Assembly: GCA_023053685.1 (NCBI GenBank)
Contig: JALIGW010000028.1
Coordinates: 7,811,782-7,875,781 of the forward strand
Reading direction: 5' to 3'
DNA length: 64,000 nucleotides
From: Diadophis punctatus similis
Taxonomy: Eukaryota > Chordata > Lepidosauria > Squamata > Dipsadidae
A program made the position numbers and the translations under genes. Shown here one piece after another: positions 13,401 through 25,259 of the stretch. Positions within the stretch are counted from its first letter, which is position 1, and each line of letters begins with the position of its first letter. A model generated the notes under the pieces. That model searched no databases. It saw only the letters and a list, made by a program, of their open reading frames with translations, and had not been told where the DNA came from.

Positions 13401-16400
13401 ATTAAAATGAAACTTGCATTTCAGTATTCATTCACTTTTATGACTTGTGCAGATTTTCTAGTTAACATTCCTGGTAAATAATATTCCCCTCATGGGTAAA
13501 ATGGCATGTTTAAAGGTGATTGACAATGACAAAAATAGATTTTTTAAACAGCGTATGTAGTTAATATGAGGTTAATGTTCAACTTAAAGCTCAGCTGTAA
13601 AACATACAATATAGAGACAGATATCCTGAATCCTGAACAACAAAATCCTGAACAGGTCAGATTCAAGACCTGAATCTGAACAAAAAGGAATAAAAAGTTA
13701 GTGGAGGAAGCTTAAACATATTATATATAATACAATAATGTTTTGTAATATATAATATATGATAATATATATTATGTTAGATTCTAATATTGTACTGTAA
13801 TTTTTGGTTTTTAACTTAGCCACCAAGAATCACATGTGTGAGACAGGTGGCTGTAGAAATTGGACAACAAACCAATAAATAAATAGAGTTAAATTAGTTA
13901 ATTTTGCACAGGTAAATATGGTTGAGTCGGATTCACATTGTACAATTAGATATGGTTGGATGAGTGGAATTACTAGATATGTGGTATGGGAAACTTTTAC
14001 ACAGTGACATTCCGGTTTAAATGTCCATTTATAAATCCACTGGGAGAATATTCAAATAAAAACAAAGTCTTAATATTTTCAAGAATAGCTGCTAGCTATT
14101 TGATTTTTATTTTATTTTAGAGTAGGATTCAGGGAGTTGTACTTTGGATTCACAAAAAAAAAGTACCTTGGAGCATATGAGAGCACTCATGTAGACATGT
14201 GGACCAGTGGTGGGTTGTGGATCCTTTTGCTGCCGGTTTGCTCAGGGTCATGCCACGCGCGCACATGCATGCCCGCAGCAATCAAAAAATAGCTTCTGCA
14301 CATGCGTAGAAGCAAAAATTAGCTTCTGTGCATGCGCAGAAGCAAAATCCAAGATGGCGGCACCCACGGACCAGCATCGACAGAACCGGCTCCGTGACAT
14401 CATCACCAGTTTACTAATGAAACGGTTAGAACTGGTAGGAACCCACCTCTGATGTGGACTCTTTCTGCGACTCACGAATGAAGATAAATAATACGTGTCC
14501 CAGGATAATGTTTCAGGATCCAATCTGAATCCAATCTTCTGTCTGTGACTTTTTAAAAAGTGGTGAGGCTTTTCCTAACACATGATGCTTTGCTTTCTCT
14601 TTGCAACTGCAGCAAGAGCCCAGGAAAAGATCCATTTGGTTGAAGGAAGGAGGTGTCTGAAATATTTTATTGGCCTTATTGGATGTAAAAGTGAAAAAAG
14701 GATTCTTAAAATAGTACTCTTGCTTTCCTTAGTGATGGGCAAAATAGCACTTGAATTGGACTTTCAATATAAATAATTGAGTTATTAGGTTGCAATCTTT
14801 CTTTAGTAAATCTCTATATAACAGTTATTCTACAGCACTGGGCTGTATACTCCAGGCTTTTTTTCTTTTTCTTTTTCAAGTGCATTTAGACTTGAAGGCA
14901 GGGGCGGGTTGTTCACTTACCCATGCCGGTGCGCTGCATGCGCATCTCCACGTTTCGGGCGTGTGCGCGCTCGCTACATGCACGTGCCCCCTCACGAGAT
15001 TTTGCTTTTGTGCATGCGCGGAAGCAAAATCTTGCCGAAATCTCACAAGGGGATGCGCGCGCACGTGAGATTTTGGCGTGATTTTGCTTCCGTGCATGCG
15101 CAGAAGCAAAATCACCCAAAAATTCTCAGAAAAAGATGGCAACGCGCGCGACGGACCGGTGGAGAGAGCTCCGGAGCAGTTGCGTGCAGATTGCGCAATT
15201 GGCTGCTCCCTACCGGAGCTATGCATCGGACAGCTCCGGCAGGAACCCACCACTGCTTGAAGGGGTAATTTTCTCTGTCATTCTAAATCAGAGGTCTTCA
15301 AACTTGGCAACTTTAAGACTTGTGGACTTCAACTGCTGGCTGGAGAATTCTGGGAGTTGAAGTCCACAAGTCTTAAAGTTGCCAAGTTTGGGGACCCCTG
15401 TTTTAAACAATATCTTTAAAATTATATAAAAAATAGAATATAACCGCAGAGGTATACAGTATAAGAAACTAGAGTACTGTAGAGTACTATACCTTTAATG
15501 TTAACCTGTTACGTTTGAAAAACATTTTGATTAAGGGAGCTTTCTTTTTCATAGAATACTTTTGTACAGATATAGCTAGTGCAAAAAGCTTGGACACAAA
15601 GGCCTGAAGCTTTTTAAAATGTTTAACAAAGTTGAAGCAAAAGTAACTGAGCATGGTGATTTATTTTTTAATGCACTCTTGGCTTTTACTGAAAGGTGTT
15701 AATGGAGATGGCATTTGAACGAAAAAGTAAGATTAAGAGTGGATGTAGGGCGCAGAACAGAGATATAAGTAAGTGATTGGGTATTAAATAATGTAGCAAC
15801 ATGAAAGTTAATTTAAAAATGAACATCTTGCACTTCTTTGAAGATGGGCCTTCTTAAAAGTTTTCTTTGTAGTTTTATTATAGTGAAAATTGCTCATATT
15901 TAATGTAGATTTTCTACTCGGTAAAAATGTATTTTTAAATTGATAGTGAGCTAATGGGAAAGCTAGAAGATCCCAAATTAAAGAAAGTATCGTATTATTC
16001 ACTTCAAAGTCACAACAATACAAATATATAGATATTTTGTTAAACTTAGTTCAATATTTCATGATTTCACAGCATTGATTATTAATGTATAGTGCTATAG
16101 GTACTAAACATATACAAAATTAAACGGATACTTTTAATTACATTGGTTATGAGCTAACATTCATTTATTTGATATTGTAGCCGTGAAGACTTTCAACGCA
16201 TTCCAGAACTTGCTATTAACCCATTGGGAGATAGGATTATCAATGCCTTTTTTCCAGAAGGGTAAGTTTTATGTTATCTGAGTTCAATTTATTCCATGAG
16301 AATGCTAGTAGAATATATCTACATGGATATTCTTAAATGCTAATCTGTAAAGTTTCAGATTAAAGACTTGATCTTCAATATCATCTGGATTAAATTCAAA

Positions 16401-19400
16401 TCAATAGTGTCTGTAATCTTCATTTGCTGCCAATTGCATATGCTTGAAAGCAGCAGTAGTTAAATATACCCTGATACTTGAGATTTCTGTTAAGATCCTA
16501 AATTGCAGAATACAAATAAGGTAGCATTTGTAAAATGTAGCATTTTGACCCTGTTTGGTAATATATTGTTGCACTATAAGACTTCCCTATGTACCCTCAA
16601 GATCTATTACAGAAAGTTAGGAAGATATTTTGGAACAGCTTTTGAACATCTGTGTGGTAGGAGAAGGAAACATGTAACTGGATGATGAAACCTTGACTAT
16701 TTGCTAATTAAGACTATCCTCCTGATTAAGAGAGAGCAAGAGATTTGCTATAGCAGTTCACTACTGTTTGGTTGAACAAGAGCTTACCTAGAATTTCTAG
16801 CCATTGAAAAGAAAATTAGAGTAAGAAACAATGTTACACAAAAAATAGCAATAATTCATTGTTCATATTTATTTGAAGCATTGTTAAAATAATCTAACCA
16901 TCACTATTATATACATGTAGAGAAGATCAGGTGAATTTCCGTGGATTCATGAGAACTTTGGCCCACTTCCGACCTATTGAAGATAATGAAAAAAGCAGAG
17001 ACCAGAATGGGCCAGAACCTCTTAATAGCCGGAGCAACAAATTGCACTGTAAGACATTTTTTTAATGGTAATTTATGTGAACTGCATTGTTTGTATTCTA
17101 CTTCATAGATTTCATTTTAAGATTTTCCCTTCTTTCTTTAGTGTATATACTATTTTAGTATAGAGTATAGAGTACTGTACAGTTTATTTACTCTATACTT
17201 TGATATTATCCACTGAACAATATTAATGTAAAGTAATATTCAAAGTATAGAGTAAATAAATTGAAATTGAAAACCTTCTCAAAATTGCAAAGAATAGAAT
17301 AGAATAGAATTCTTTATTGGCCAAGTGTGATTGGACACACAAGGAATTTGTCTTTGGTGCATATGCTCTCAGTGTACATAAAAGAAAAGATACATTTGTC
17401 AAGAATCATAAGGTACAACACTTAATGATAGTCATAGGGTACAAATAAGCAATCAAATCATACTGGGAAACAATATATTGTAAGGATACAAAATTATGCT
17501 GACATTTAACAGTGTAAATTACATATAAATTGTCATTGAAGAAATATAGATTTATATTCATTATTGAGTTTACATAGATGTAATGTCCATTAGCAACATC
17601 TAAAGATTAAAAGAATGCCTTTCTATTATGATCCTGTCTATTGGTCTGAATCCATATTGTCTATGTGATGTGGTTTGTATATGACAGATGTAGCAAAGAT
17701 GCTAATCTTGTTTCATTTCATTTTCTAGTTGCTTTTCGATTATATGACTTGGATAAAGATGATAAAATTTCTCGAGATGAACTGCTTCAGGTAGAGTAAG
17801 ATTGCATAATCTATAAATTACTTTAATTTTATTGAAGTTACTTTCTTATTATATCCTTTAAAAAAGTTTTGTATCTAAGTGATCACTTTTAATGGATAGC
17901 AATAGCAATAGCACTTAGACTTATATACCGCTTCACAGTGCCTTTACAGCCCTCTCTAAGCGGTTTATAGAATCAGCATATTGCCCCCAACAATCTGAGT
18001 CCTCATTTTACCCTTTTACCCACCTCAGAAGGATGAAAGGCTGAGTCAACCTTGACATTGAATGGCAACTAAACATACAACATTTGTCAGTTGGGCATTT
18101 CTGTATTTATTTTTCAATGTGGTTTTGCACATTATAGTAAAGCCAATAGGAAAAAAAATACTATGTACATAAAGATAGTCATTGATTTGCAACCACAATT
18201 GAGCTTGGAATTTTGGTCATAAGTTATTGCAGATTTTACAGTGTTATTCTTGGGTAAAAGGCTTCGGCTAATTATTCTTTCTGGATAAGGAACAGTCTTT
18301 GATTGAAATCCATTTCTGTATATTATGGGTAGCGTACTACCCTCCAGATATGCTAATTCCCGTCTGCTGTAGATAGGGTGGTTTAAGTAATGAGAAATGC
18401 AATTTGCCCACTTCATTCATTGTACCTACACTAACTATTTTTGAGAATTGTGTCCAGGCATTGGAAAATGTATAAGTATTATTTATTACTTTGATTGAAA
18501 TTTTAAGGTAACCTCTTTAAATAACTTATCTTTGAAATACCGGATTCTATTGATGGTATCAAATGGATGTGGGCTGATGTCCTTTCATGAGGTCTTCATG
18601 TTCTACTTAAATTTATGTATTTAAATGGGTGGTAGGTGGCATTCCAAGCGATGAGATTGATAGACTCTTTCTAGTAGTTTGAATTTAAAACAAAAGCTAC
18701 TTTCTCATTCTCCTTGAACTTTTGTCCATTACAGGTCTTGCGGATGATGGTTGGTGTAAATATCTCTGATGAACAACTTGGTAGTATTGCTGATAGAACA
18801 ATCCAGGAGGCTGATCAAGATGGTGACAGTGCAATCTCCTTTGCAGAGTTTGTAAAAGTCAGTGGCGACTTTCAAATCAGTAAATCTGTTTGCTCAAGTG
18901 TTAAGAGTAGATCTGCCATTCTGTTTTATAACAATCGGAAAAACATTTTCCTCTAATGGTTTTCCAGATTATTTTTTTACCTAAATACTATTAATATTTG
19001 GCCACATTTATTTTACTATTTATTTATTTTTGCATACTGCCTATTTCCTACAGCTCAAGGTGGCTATCAATAGCACAACAAATATAGAAAAGATATATAA
19101 AGAAATCATAGCTAGCTAACTAAGGCATCTTTCTAGATGGGATATTGACTATGAATTCTGGATCCCAAGAGAACACCATCTGCAGAGACCACAGGCTCAG
19201 CCCTTCTCAGTGGCTGTCCTGCTTCTTCAAAATAAAGTTCCCTGAAAATTCAGGCCAGTCCTGAATCCTCCTGAGCTGTCAAAAAGCAACAAAGAGTTTT
19301 TTTTTCCAGCTACTCTTTGGGATCCAGTGTAATGAACTCTCTTGTGGACAGATTGGATAAATTTGATGGGCTGTTCTTTGGTTGTCTCTCTAATTGAGAG

Positions 19401-19590
19401 TAAAAAATACATACATTTATGCAGAGCATAAGAAGCATTTCCAGTGACGAAAAATACAAGGTTGCCTCTGTAGAATAGCAAGTTTAAATAAAATGAAACG
19501 AAACTGGAATATTCTAACTCTGTTCTTTTTTTACAGGTTTTGGAAAAAGTGGATGTAGAACAAAAAATGAGTATCCGATTTCTTCACTGA
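1491..19590 (+). CDS. CHP1: CHP1, calcineurin-like EF-hand protein 1 (complete, 7 coding exons)
   Basis: Coding exons: 1491-1557, 8237-8309, 16181-16261, 16921-17048, 17729-17790, 18735-18857, 19537-19590. They join in frame to 588 nt, 195 codons plus stop, the same length as human CHP1. All introns are GT-AG; the intron 6 donor is GTCAGT. CHP1 is a myristoylated Ca2+-binding protein that acts as an obligate subunit of plasma-membrane Na+/H+ exchangers (NHE1 family) and also affects calcineurin and membrane traffic. Seen here: an N-myristoylation signal (MGSRAST, Gly2), degenerate EF-hands 1 and 2 (about residues 39-50 and 71-82), and two canonical loops, EF3 at 123-134 ([12 protein letters not shown]) and EF4 at 164-175 ([12 protein letters not shown]). 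The start is the only Met giving the myristoyl motif. No truncation or frameshift. It spans about 18 kb. Identification rests on near-identity to the vertebrate protein as I know it. Confidence 0.97.
1967..3637. other. CHP1 intron 1, 5' part: nothing recognised
   Basis: CpG content falls after about 1960. Short ORFs have no recognisable product and no matching splice context. No clear repeat. Confidence 0.5.
3638..4260 (-). mobile_element. CR1/Rex-like LINE fragment, ORF2 C-terminus
   Basis: The minus strand from about 4260 to 3830 translates, with breaks, to a LINE C-terminal region; LLPSGRRYR followed by TIKTRTTR lies near 3880-3945. The (CAT)n run at 3638-3661 would be its 3' simple-repeat tail. 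5'-truncated and decayed. The exact family is uncertain. Confidence 0.7.
4380..4432. mobile_element. Fragment of a hAT MITE (GGGCGGGTT family)
   Basis: CAGGGGCGGGTTGCTCACTTACC followed by GGTGCGCTG matches the left end of the intact copy at 14899. The right end is missing. Confidence 0.6.
5167..5246. repeat. (CA)n(CATA)n microsatellite
   Basis: CA dinucleotides pass into about ten CATA/TACA units. DNA on both sides (4433-5166 and 5247-6904) is AT-rich CHP1 intron 1 with nothing recognised. Confidence 0.95.
6913..7110 (+). mobile_element. tRNA-derived SINE, family B
   Basis: The head has pol III A/B-box-like sequence (GTGGTTGAGGGCACC and GTTCTAGTCCC), the body reads CTGGGTGACTTTG then CTCTCAGCCCAA, and the tail is A/T-rich with AAATAAATAAA. 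Copies at 33757-33942 and, reversed, near 62880-62975 share it. Confidence 0.8.
7222..7459 (+). mobile_element. tRNA-derived SINE, family A
   Basis: Contains a B-box-like GTTCAAATCTCACC, then the diagnostic block CCCAGATTGTTGGGGGCA, CCGCTTAGAGAG and GCGGTATATAAGTCT, ending in (AAATA)n. At least four other copies occur in the window. Confidence 0.85.
8685..9052. mobile_element. pogo/Tigger-like MITE
   Basis: About 370 bp, with near-complementary ends: TAGTCCTCAGCTTAGG on the left and GTCGAGGACTACCTG on the right. Internal sequence (ATTGAGCCCAAAAT, GTTAAGTGAGTTTTGCCCC) matches the copies at 23340, 24384, 26030 and 53859. Confidence 0.85.
9860..10075. mobile_element. Two palindromic hAT MITE copies (GACTTGTGGACTTCAACTCC family)
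   Basis: A full hairpin copy at about 9860-9974, then a half copy from about 9995 that starts CAGGGGTCTTCAAACTTG. Same family as 15289-15400 and the diverged copy at about 54252-54366. Confidence 0.75.
10110..10350. repeat. Large foldback palindrome
   Basis: Arms of about 118 bp (10110-10227 and 10233-10350) are nearly reverse complementary around a centre near 10230. Key matching blocks are GCAAAAACG with CGTTTTTGC, and TGCGCAGAGGGTTTGGG with its complement. Confidence 0.9.
10477..12108. other. CHP1 intron 2, AT-rich segment
   Basis: No gene, RNA or confident mobile element recognised. Confidence 0.5.
12117..12527. mobile_element. hAT MITE with perfect target duplication
   Basis: CAGGGGTGGGTTCCTACC at the left and its complement ACCCACCCCTG at the right. 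The 8-bp duplication GGTGACAC occurs at 12109-12116 and 12528-12535. Internal repeats of TGCGCATGCGCGGAAGCAAA and related NRF1-like palindromes. Confidence 0.93.
12605..12766 (+). mobile_element. L2-like LINE 3' end
   Basis: CCCCCATGTATGAATGG, then GCCGCCCTGAGTCC and GGGTGGC, ending in (AATTA)n. The same order occurs at the 3' end of the longer copy at 29795-30527. Confidence 0.75.
12829..13138. mobile_element. hAT MITE (GGTGTCAAACTC family)
   Basis: Starts CAGGGGTGTCAAACTCAAGG and ends TTTGATACCCCTA. Flanking 8-mers GTATAGCA and GTGTAGTA match at 6 of 8. The intact sister is at 40902. Confidence 0.75.
14205..14451. mobile_element. hAT MITE with perfect target duplication
   Basis: CAGTGGTGGGTT to AACCCACCTCTG, flanked by ATGTGGAC at 14197-14204 and 14452-14459. 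Contains two copies of the hairpin unit AGCTTCTGTGCATGCGCAGA. Confidence 0.93.
14899..15255. mobile_element. hAT MITE with perfect target duplication
   Basis: CAGGGGCGGGTTG to ACCCACCACTG, flanked by CTTGAAGG at 14891-14898 and 15256-15263. Internal GCATGCGC palindromes. Overlapping ORFs on both strands are non-coding. Confidence 0.93.
15289..15400. mobile_element. Palindromic hAT MITE hairpin
   Basis: A 112-bp near-palindrome: CAGAGGTCTTCAAACTTGG to the complementary GGGGACCCCTG, arms of about 46 nt. Flanking TTCTAAAT and TTTTAAAC match at 6 of 8. Confidence 0.85.
15401..16180. other. CHP1 intron 2, 3' end: nothing recognised
   Basis: AT-rich, ending in the exon 3 acceptor. Introns 3 (16262-16920) and 6 (18858-19536) are likewise free of recognised features. 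Confidence 0.5.
17285..17690 (-). mobile_element. LINE 3'-end-like repeat with (AATAG)n tail
   Basis: (AATAG)n at about 17287-17311 is followed by TTCTTTATTGGCCAAGTGTG and GGAATTTGTCTTTGG, a block I recognise as a common reptile interspersed repeat. In the reverse direction the simple repeat would be its 3' tail. Family uncertain. Confidence 0.55.
17898..18062 (-). mobile_element. tRNA-derived SINE, family A, partial
   Basis: Reverse complement of the family A body: CTTATATACCGCTTCA, CTCTCTAAGCGGTTTA, TTGCCCCCAACAATCTG, AAGGCTGAGTCAACCTTG. Lacks the tRNA-like head. A pogo-like MITE scrap follows at about 18168-18235. Confidence 0.8.
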
Positions 19591-21055
19591 TGAAACAAGG
19601 GCAGTTTGTGTCATCCTAATATTAAAAAAAAAATACAGCTTATTTTACTCACTTTACTCCTGAGTGTTGCTATTGGTGCATGTGAGGTATGTCTCCAAAC
19701 TTTTCCTAGTTTGTCCATCAATAAGAACATTCCTTCTGCATCAGAACAAAGGAACGTGGCTGCAGTGCAGCTTGGAAATTAAGCAGTGACATGGCCTCTT
19801 CCTCAGCTCTTGAATGATTTCCTGACCATAAATTGATTTCTCGTCTTGTACTGTGATCTGTAACATTTTACACAAAGGGCAAATTCCACTGAAGAGCTGA
19901 GAATCATTCAAACGTTTAATAGTATTATATGTTGTAATAGCAGCAACTGCCTCTCCCCTCCTTGGTTTCATTTAAATAGATGTTTGTCAGTCTCTTTAAA
20001 ACTTTTAAAAAGTAAGAATAACAAGGCCAATGGCTAGAATGCTTATAGCCTTCCAAATGTGTCAAATGTTAGTAATTTGTCCACAGGAAAGTAGGACACC
20101 TGCCAAGAGAGTAATTTGCAATGTAGTTCACTAGTATAGACTATTGAATAGAAAGCTTTTCTGTTGTCTCTCTCTCTTAACTGCTTTTTGTGAATGTATT
20201 TGATCTAAAATATTTGTGCTTTTTATTATTATTTGTTAAAGAAATATTTGCAGTACATTTCTACGGTATAACTGTAATGAAAGTCATCTTTGTGCTACTG
20301 TCTGTATTCATACTGATTATGCTGCATGAGCCCATTTGAATTGTTTGACTTTCCAGCTCAAAAAATTGTGAAAGCTCAGAATTGAGAATTCAGCAGAAAC
20401 AGTAATAATGTTTATAGGAAAATCTGTAATTTTTTGCACCTGTATAGACATATTAAATAACATATTTCCAAAATCTCAGTACAAAATCAGAGATTTAAAA
20501 TGAATACAATACAATGAACACAATAAATAAATTCTCTAGGTAGGTTGCCTTTACTATAGTAAACTAATAGCATTAATTTTCAAATAATTTAAGTAAAAAA
20601 AGTTATATAATTTTTGCAGTGTTTGCGAAATTCTAGTAAGAAGCACTGTTCAAAGGTTCCTGTCTCCTATAATGTCAAATGTATTTGTATTTAATTTACC
20701 TAAATCTTGTATAATTCAATGATCTTTCTGAAATAGTATTTCTTTCTGAAATACTATTTTACTTCTTATGTTGCAAAGGGAAATTAATGCTTTTGCAGAT
20801 CAATCATTTTAGTAAGGGAAACATCCAGGGAACAATAACAACAAATTCTCTCAAAAGTATCTTGATTCATATAACACAAACATTTTATAAAGAAAAGGAT
20901 ATAATACCAAGATACAGAATTTTATGGATGAAATGTACATATTTTCAAATAAGCTTTTTTCCTTTGCCTGTGTACTTGTAATCTAATGTTGTTCCTTGTA
21001 AAATCTATTGTATTCATCAACAATCCATAAATAAAACCTTAAATCTAAAGTCTTT
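19591..21055 (+). other. CHP1 3'UTR
   Basis: AT-rich sequence follows the CHP1 stop codon with no open reading frame of interest and little recognisable repeat. An ATTAAA at about 19620 and an AATAAA near 20523 are possible early poly(A) signals, and AATAAA at 21030 is the last before intergenic DNA. A 3'UTR of about 1.4 kb is inferred; use of each signal is unknown. Confidence 0.6.
21030..21035 (+). terminator. Likely distal poly(A) signal of CHP1
   Basis: AATAAA in an A-rich context, about 1.44 kb after the CHP1 stop codon and followed by T-rich sequence. Chosen over upstream signals only because it is the last before a hAT MITE and intergenic DNA. Confidence 0.5.
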
Positions 21056-21288
21056 CTTTTCCAAATGTAAGTAGCTTATTTTGAAGACAGAATGATATAT
21101 TCTTATTTGATTTTTAAAACAGCTTTTTCTTTTTCAAAATAATTTAAGTATTTAATCTTCATGTACAGAGGAAAGCTCTGATAGTTGGTGCAGCAATAGA
21201 ATATAATACCTTTTTAACAACTTAAGGTCTTCATTTAAAGAGAGTACTCAGCAGTGCATATGAATTTGAGTACCTTATTGGGCTAGAG

Positions 21289-21600
21289 CCATGATGGCGA
21301 ACCTGTGGCATGCGTGCCAGAGGTGGCACACAGCCTTCTCTTTGGGCACTCGCGCTGTCGCCAGCTGCTCTTCCGGGTTCCAGCGTGCGCCGGCCAGCTG
21401 GTCTGGCACGCATGCGTGTGCCAGAACCCAGAAGAGAGCAGCTGGCCGGTGGAAACATGCAGGCAACAGAACCTGGAAGAGCAGCTAGCCGCTGCGTACA
21501 TGCGCACCAGCCAGCTGCTCTCTTCTGGGTTCTGGTGCTCTGGCGCACGCGTGCGCGCTCCAGTTTTATCACTCGGTGCCAAAAAGGTTAGCCGTCACTG
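21289..21600. mobile_element. hAT MITE (GTGATGGCGAACC family)
   Basis: Left CCATGATGGCGAACC, right GGTTAGCCGTCACTG; flanks GGCTAGAG and GGCTAGAA match 7 of 8. Same family as 63390-63799. Confidence 0.85.
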
Positions 21601-21608
21601 GGCTAGAA

Positions 21609-23339
21609 TATCTTTTTGTTGAGTACCAACATCAGTGACGATTATGATATTAATCATTCTGATGAAAGTAAACATGTTTATCTGTGTTTCATGTGTCAGG
21701 AATGTCAGGGGAAGAAGGGAGAAGACTGAAATGTTATCTTAGAAATTCAGATTATTTAATATGGTAGAAGTAGTTTAAAGAAAAATGGTTAACTCTTCAC
21801 AAAGACTTTGTATAGGAGTTACAATAACACGCAGCAGGATGTTTTTAATTGTAAACATTTAGTGTCTAAAAATACTAAAAGTATCTAAAAGTATTACAAC
21901 TGATTTCAAGCAGTGTTATAAAGTTATATTCTAATTGGATGTACTATTGGCTGAAATGCCCACAATTATGTCTGCAAAGAATATGTACAATCTGTTAGAG
22001 ATATAAAATCTGCAAGAAGGAATGTAGATAATTTCAACCCCTCCCCCTCTACATTCCGAGCAGTCTGTTCTTATTAGGATGGTGGAGTAACTTTTTTCAG
22101 CACTTCCTAATCTCAGAGAAATGTTGCTTTTCTTTGCAATATACCAACTTTCTATTTTAGCCATTTAAATAAAAAAGAATTCCCAAGAAAATCCCATTTC
22201 TCCAAAACATGATGATGATGATGAGCAACTTTTAGCCAGCTTATCCAAGAACCAGTTGCACTTTGGCCAGACATTTCTTCTCCTATGCTACACCTTGCTC
22301 TGAAACCGAGCATCAAGGACATCTTTATCTCTGTGGTTACAGGAAAAAGAGATCTATTCTTTACTTAGGGACTACCTTGTGTCCAAAGATACTAATTTTT
22401 TCCACAAGTTAAATGTTTAGTCCATCTGCTGTTTAGTGTTAACAAAAGCTAACATAATGTGAAGAGACAAAGCCAGTAATTGAAAAAGGCAAAAGTAATA
22501 ACCAATTTTATCTTCCTAACGTCAAAAATGCATAGGTATAGGGAGATATGTAGCCATCAAACAAACATCTGCTACTTGGGCTAAAGGCTATGACAGATCT
22601 AGATGAAATCTTTTAAGTATTAAAGTGCCAAGAATCACACTGACAAAAGTAAGTATTTTTCCCCAATTGTAAGTTTGAAAGCGCAACCGTCAAACATGCT
22701 AAATTAATTGGGAGGGGGAAAGTACCTTTGATGCTGGAGAAAATTATTGGGAATATCTTAATCCAGAAGAACAACAAATCTTTCATGAAACTGGTAGAGT
22801 GCTCATTGGAAGCACTAATAATAAAGCTAACTTAAATATTTTTGATAAATATTATGAAGGCAAGTGTCCTTGAAAAAGACCTTGATGGTTGAAAAAATTC
22901 AAAGTTCGTTTAAAGGCAGAAGAACAAAAGACAATGATGACTCAAGAATAAGCTTACAAGAAATCATAAAAGCAGTTACTGAAAGACAGTTTTGCAAACT
23001 GATGTTTATCAGGCCATAAAGATTAAAAAGCAAATGAATGACAGAATGTTAGAAATGTTGGTGGAAATTTCCTTTGTTAATGTATCCATTTTGGCACAAT
23101 CTAATATCTTTCTAATTATATCTGCATCCTTAGGTAGTTCTCCACTCTTCCAGAATTGCGCATACGTAATTACTGTAAGGAGTAGCAGTTTCTATTCCCA
23201 CCAGCCACTCAAGAAAAAGAGGGGAGATTTTCTCACAAGATCACTCAGCCTCCCCCACCCCCTTTATTTTTTCTGATTACTGATGTGGTTTAAGCTAAAC
23301 TGGTGAGAGAGGAAAAAAGAATGAGACGAGTAGGAATTA
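21609..23339. other. Intergenic DNA between CHP1 and Cyrano
   Basis: No gene recognised; short (GAT)n at about 22203-22224. Otherwise unassigned. Confidence 0.5.
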
Positions 23340-23731
23340 CAGGTAGTCCTCAATTTACTACCACAATTGAGCCCAAAATTTATGTTGCTAAGTGAGAAAT
23401 TTGTTAAGTGAGTTTTGCCCTATTTTACGTAATTGTTTTGCCACATTTGTTAAATGAATCACTGCAGTTGTTAAATTAGTAACACCTTTGTTAAATGAAT
23501 CTGGTTTCCCCATTGACTTTGCTTGTCAGGAAGTTGCAAAAGGTGATCACATGACTCTGGGACACTGCAACCATCATAAATGTGACTCAGTTGTTAAACA
23601 TCTGAATGTAAATTGCGTGACCGTGGGGATGCTGCAATGGCAGTAAGTGTAAAAAAGTCATGTCACTTTTTCAGTACCGTTGTAACTTTGAATGGTCACT
23701 AAGCGAACTGTTGTAAGTCAAGGACTACCTG
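23340..23731. mobile_element. pogo/Tigger-like MITE, full length
   Basis: 392 bp from CAGGTAGTCCTCAATTTAC to AGTCAAGGACTACCTG, flanked by TA on both sides (23338-23339 and 23732-23733), as expected for Tc1/mariner-pogo insertion. Confidence 0.9.
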
Positions 23732-23788
23732 TAGTGCATCACTGGACAAATTGGCAATACCTGTGTTGTTTTCAGAAATGATTCACTA

Positions 23789-24025
23789 CAGAGGTGGGTT
23801 TCAGCAGGTTCTGGAGAACTGGTAGCAGAAATTTTGAGTAGTTCAGAGAACCGGTAAATACCACCTCTGACTGCCCCTGCCCCCATCTATTCTCTGCCTC
23901 CTGAGCCTCAGCTGATCGGGAAGAAATGGGGATTTTACAGTATCCTTCCCCTGCCACGTTCAAGCCACACTACGCCCACCAAGCCACGCCCACAGAACCG
24001 GCAGCAAATTTTTTGAAACCCACCG
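23789..24025. mobile_element. hAT MITE with perfect target duplication
   Basis: CAGAGGTGGGTTTCAG to GAAACCCACCG, flanked by ATTCACTA at 23781-23788 and 24026-24033. Related to the copies at 60361 and 232 by CCGGTAAATACCACCTCT-like internal sequence. Confidence 0.9.
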
Positions 24026-24383
24026 ATTCACTACCTGCTACCCATGGTTGCTATCAAAGCCTCTTGCTTACCATTTCCTTTGTCCTCAATGTGTCATCCA
24101 GAACTTTTACATTTACACTGTAAGTGTGCTTATTTTAAACATTATTTTTGATTTGGAAGATAGAAACAAAGACCACCAAATGCACTTGTTATAGGTTCTG
24201 TTTCTGTTTTGGGGTCAGTATCAAATACATTTTTATATTTGTTGGAGCTGCATTCTGCCTGTCAGAATGAAAATAAGTTCTTCCTGCAAATTTGCTCCTT
24301 TAGTGGAATGAAGGCAATGAACCTGAATAGTAATATTCTCATGATGTTTTAGGTGAGTTAATTCAGCAATCCTAGAATAAATA

Positions 24384-24738
24384 CAGGTAGTCCTCAACTT
24401 ATGACAATTGAGCCCAACATTTGTTGCTAATTGAGACATTTAAGTGAGTTTTGCCCCTTTTTGTGACCTTTGCCAGTCGTTAAGTGAATCACTGCAGTGG
24501 TTAGTAACAGTTAAGTAAGCCTGTCTTCCCCACTGATTCTGCTTGTCAAAAGGTGACAAAAGGTGATCGCATGACCCAGGGACACTATAACCATCATGAG
24601 TCAGTTACCAATCAGTTGAATTTTGATCACATGATCATGGAGATGCATCATAAGTGTGAAAAATGGTCATGTCACTTTTTTCCAGTGCTGTTGTAACTTT
24701 GGTCACTAAATGAACTGTTGTAAATCGAGGACTACCTT
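24384..24738. mobile_element. pogo/Tigger-like MITE
   Basis: CAGGTAGTCCTCAACTTATG at the left (TA before it) and ATCGAGGACTACCT at the right. It sits just upstream of the Cyrano CpG island. Confidence 0.88.
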
Positions 24739-25259
24739 TGTGAACTTACATTCACCGTGAGCTCATAATACAGTAAAACCATTCGATGGTTTAATTTTAA
24801 AAAAAGAACCTTTAGGCTGTAATTTATGGCTTTAAGAACCACGAACGTCTTCACCCCACATGCTGAACCGTGGACCACACTGCGATTCAGCGTTTGACGA
24901 CTGCAAGATAAGCCCTAATTTCCAGCCGCCCCCGCCCCCCCCCCGCGCCAATCCGTGTCAGGCTTTTCCAATTCCAAAGCTGGGACCACTGGTATGAGAA
25001 CGTTGTACGCATGCGTGAATGGCTGGTGACTGAGCGCAAAACAGGCAAGGGCAGGCATCTGTACGGAAATAAGAAACCATGACCGGCGCAGGCCCAGTGG
25101 GCTGCCGTTTCTTCTCTGCTCCGAGTCGCTTCCAATATAACTCGGCCGCCAACCATCCCGCAGGTCGTTTCTCCCTCCAAGGCGTTGGGAATAGACCAAC
25201 GCACCAACCCTCCACCTTTGCGACGCCGCGGAGCAATTCCAGGACAAGGAAGGCGTGCC

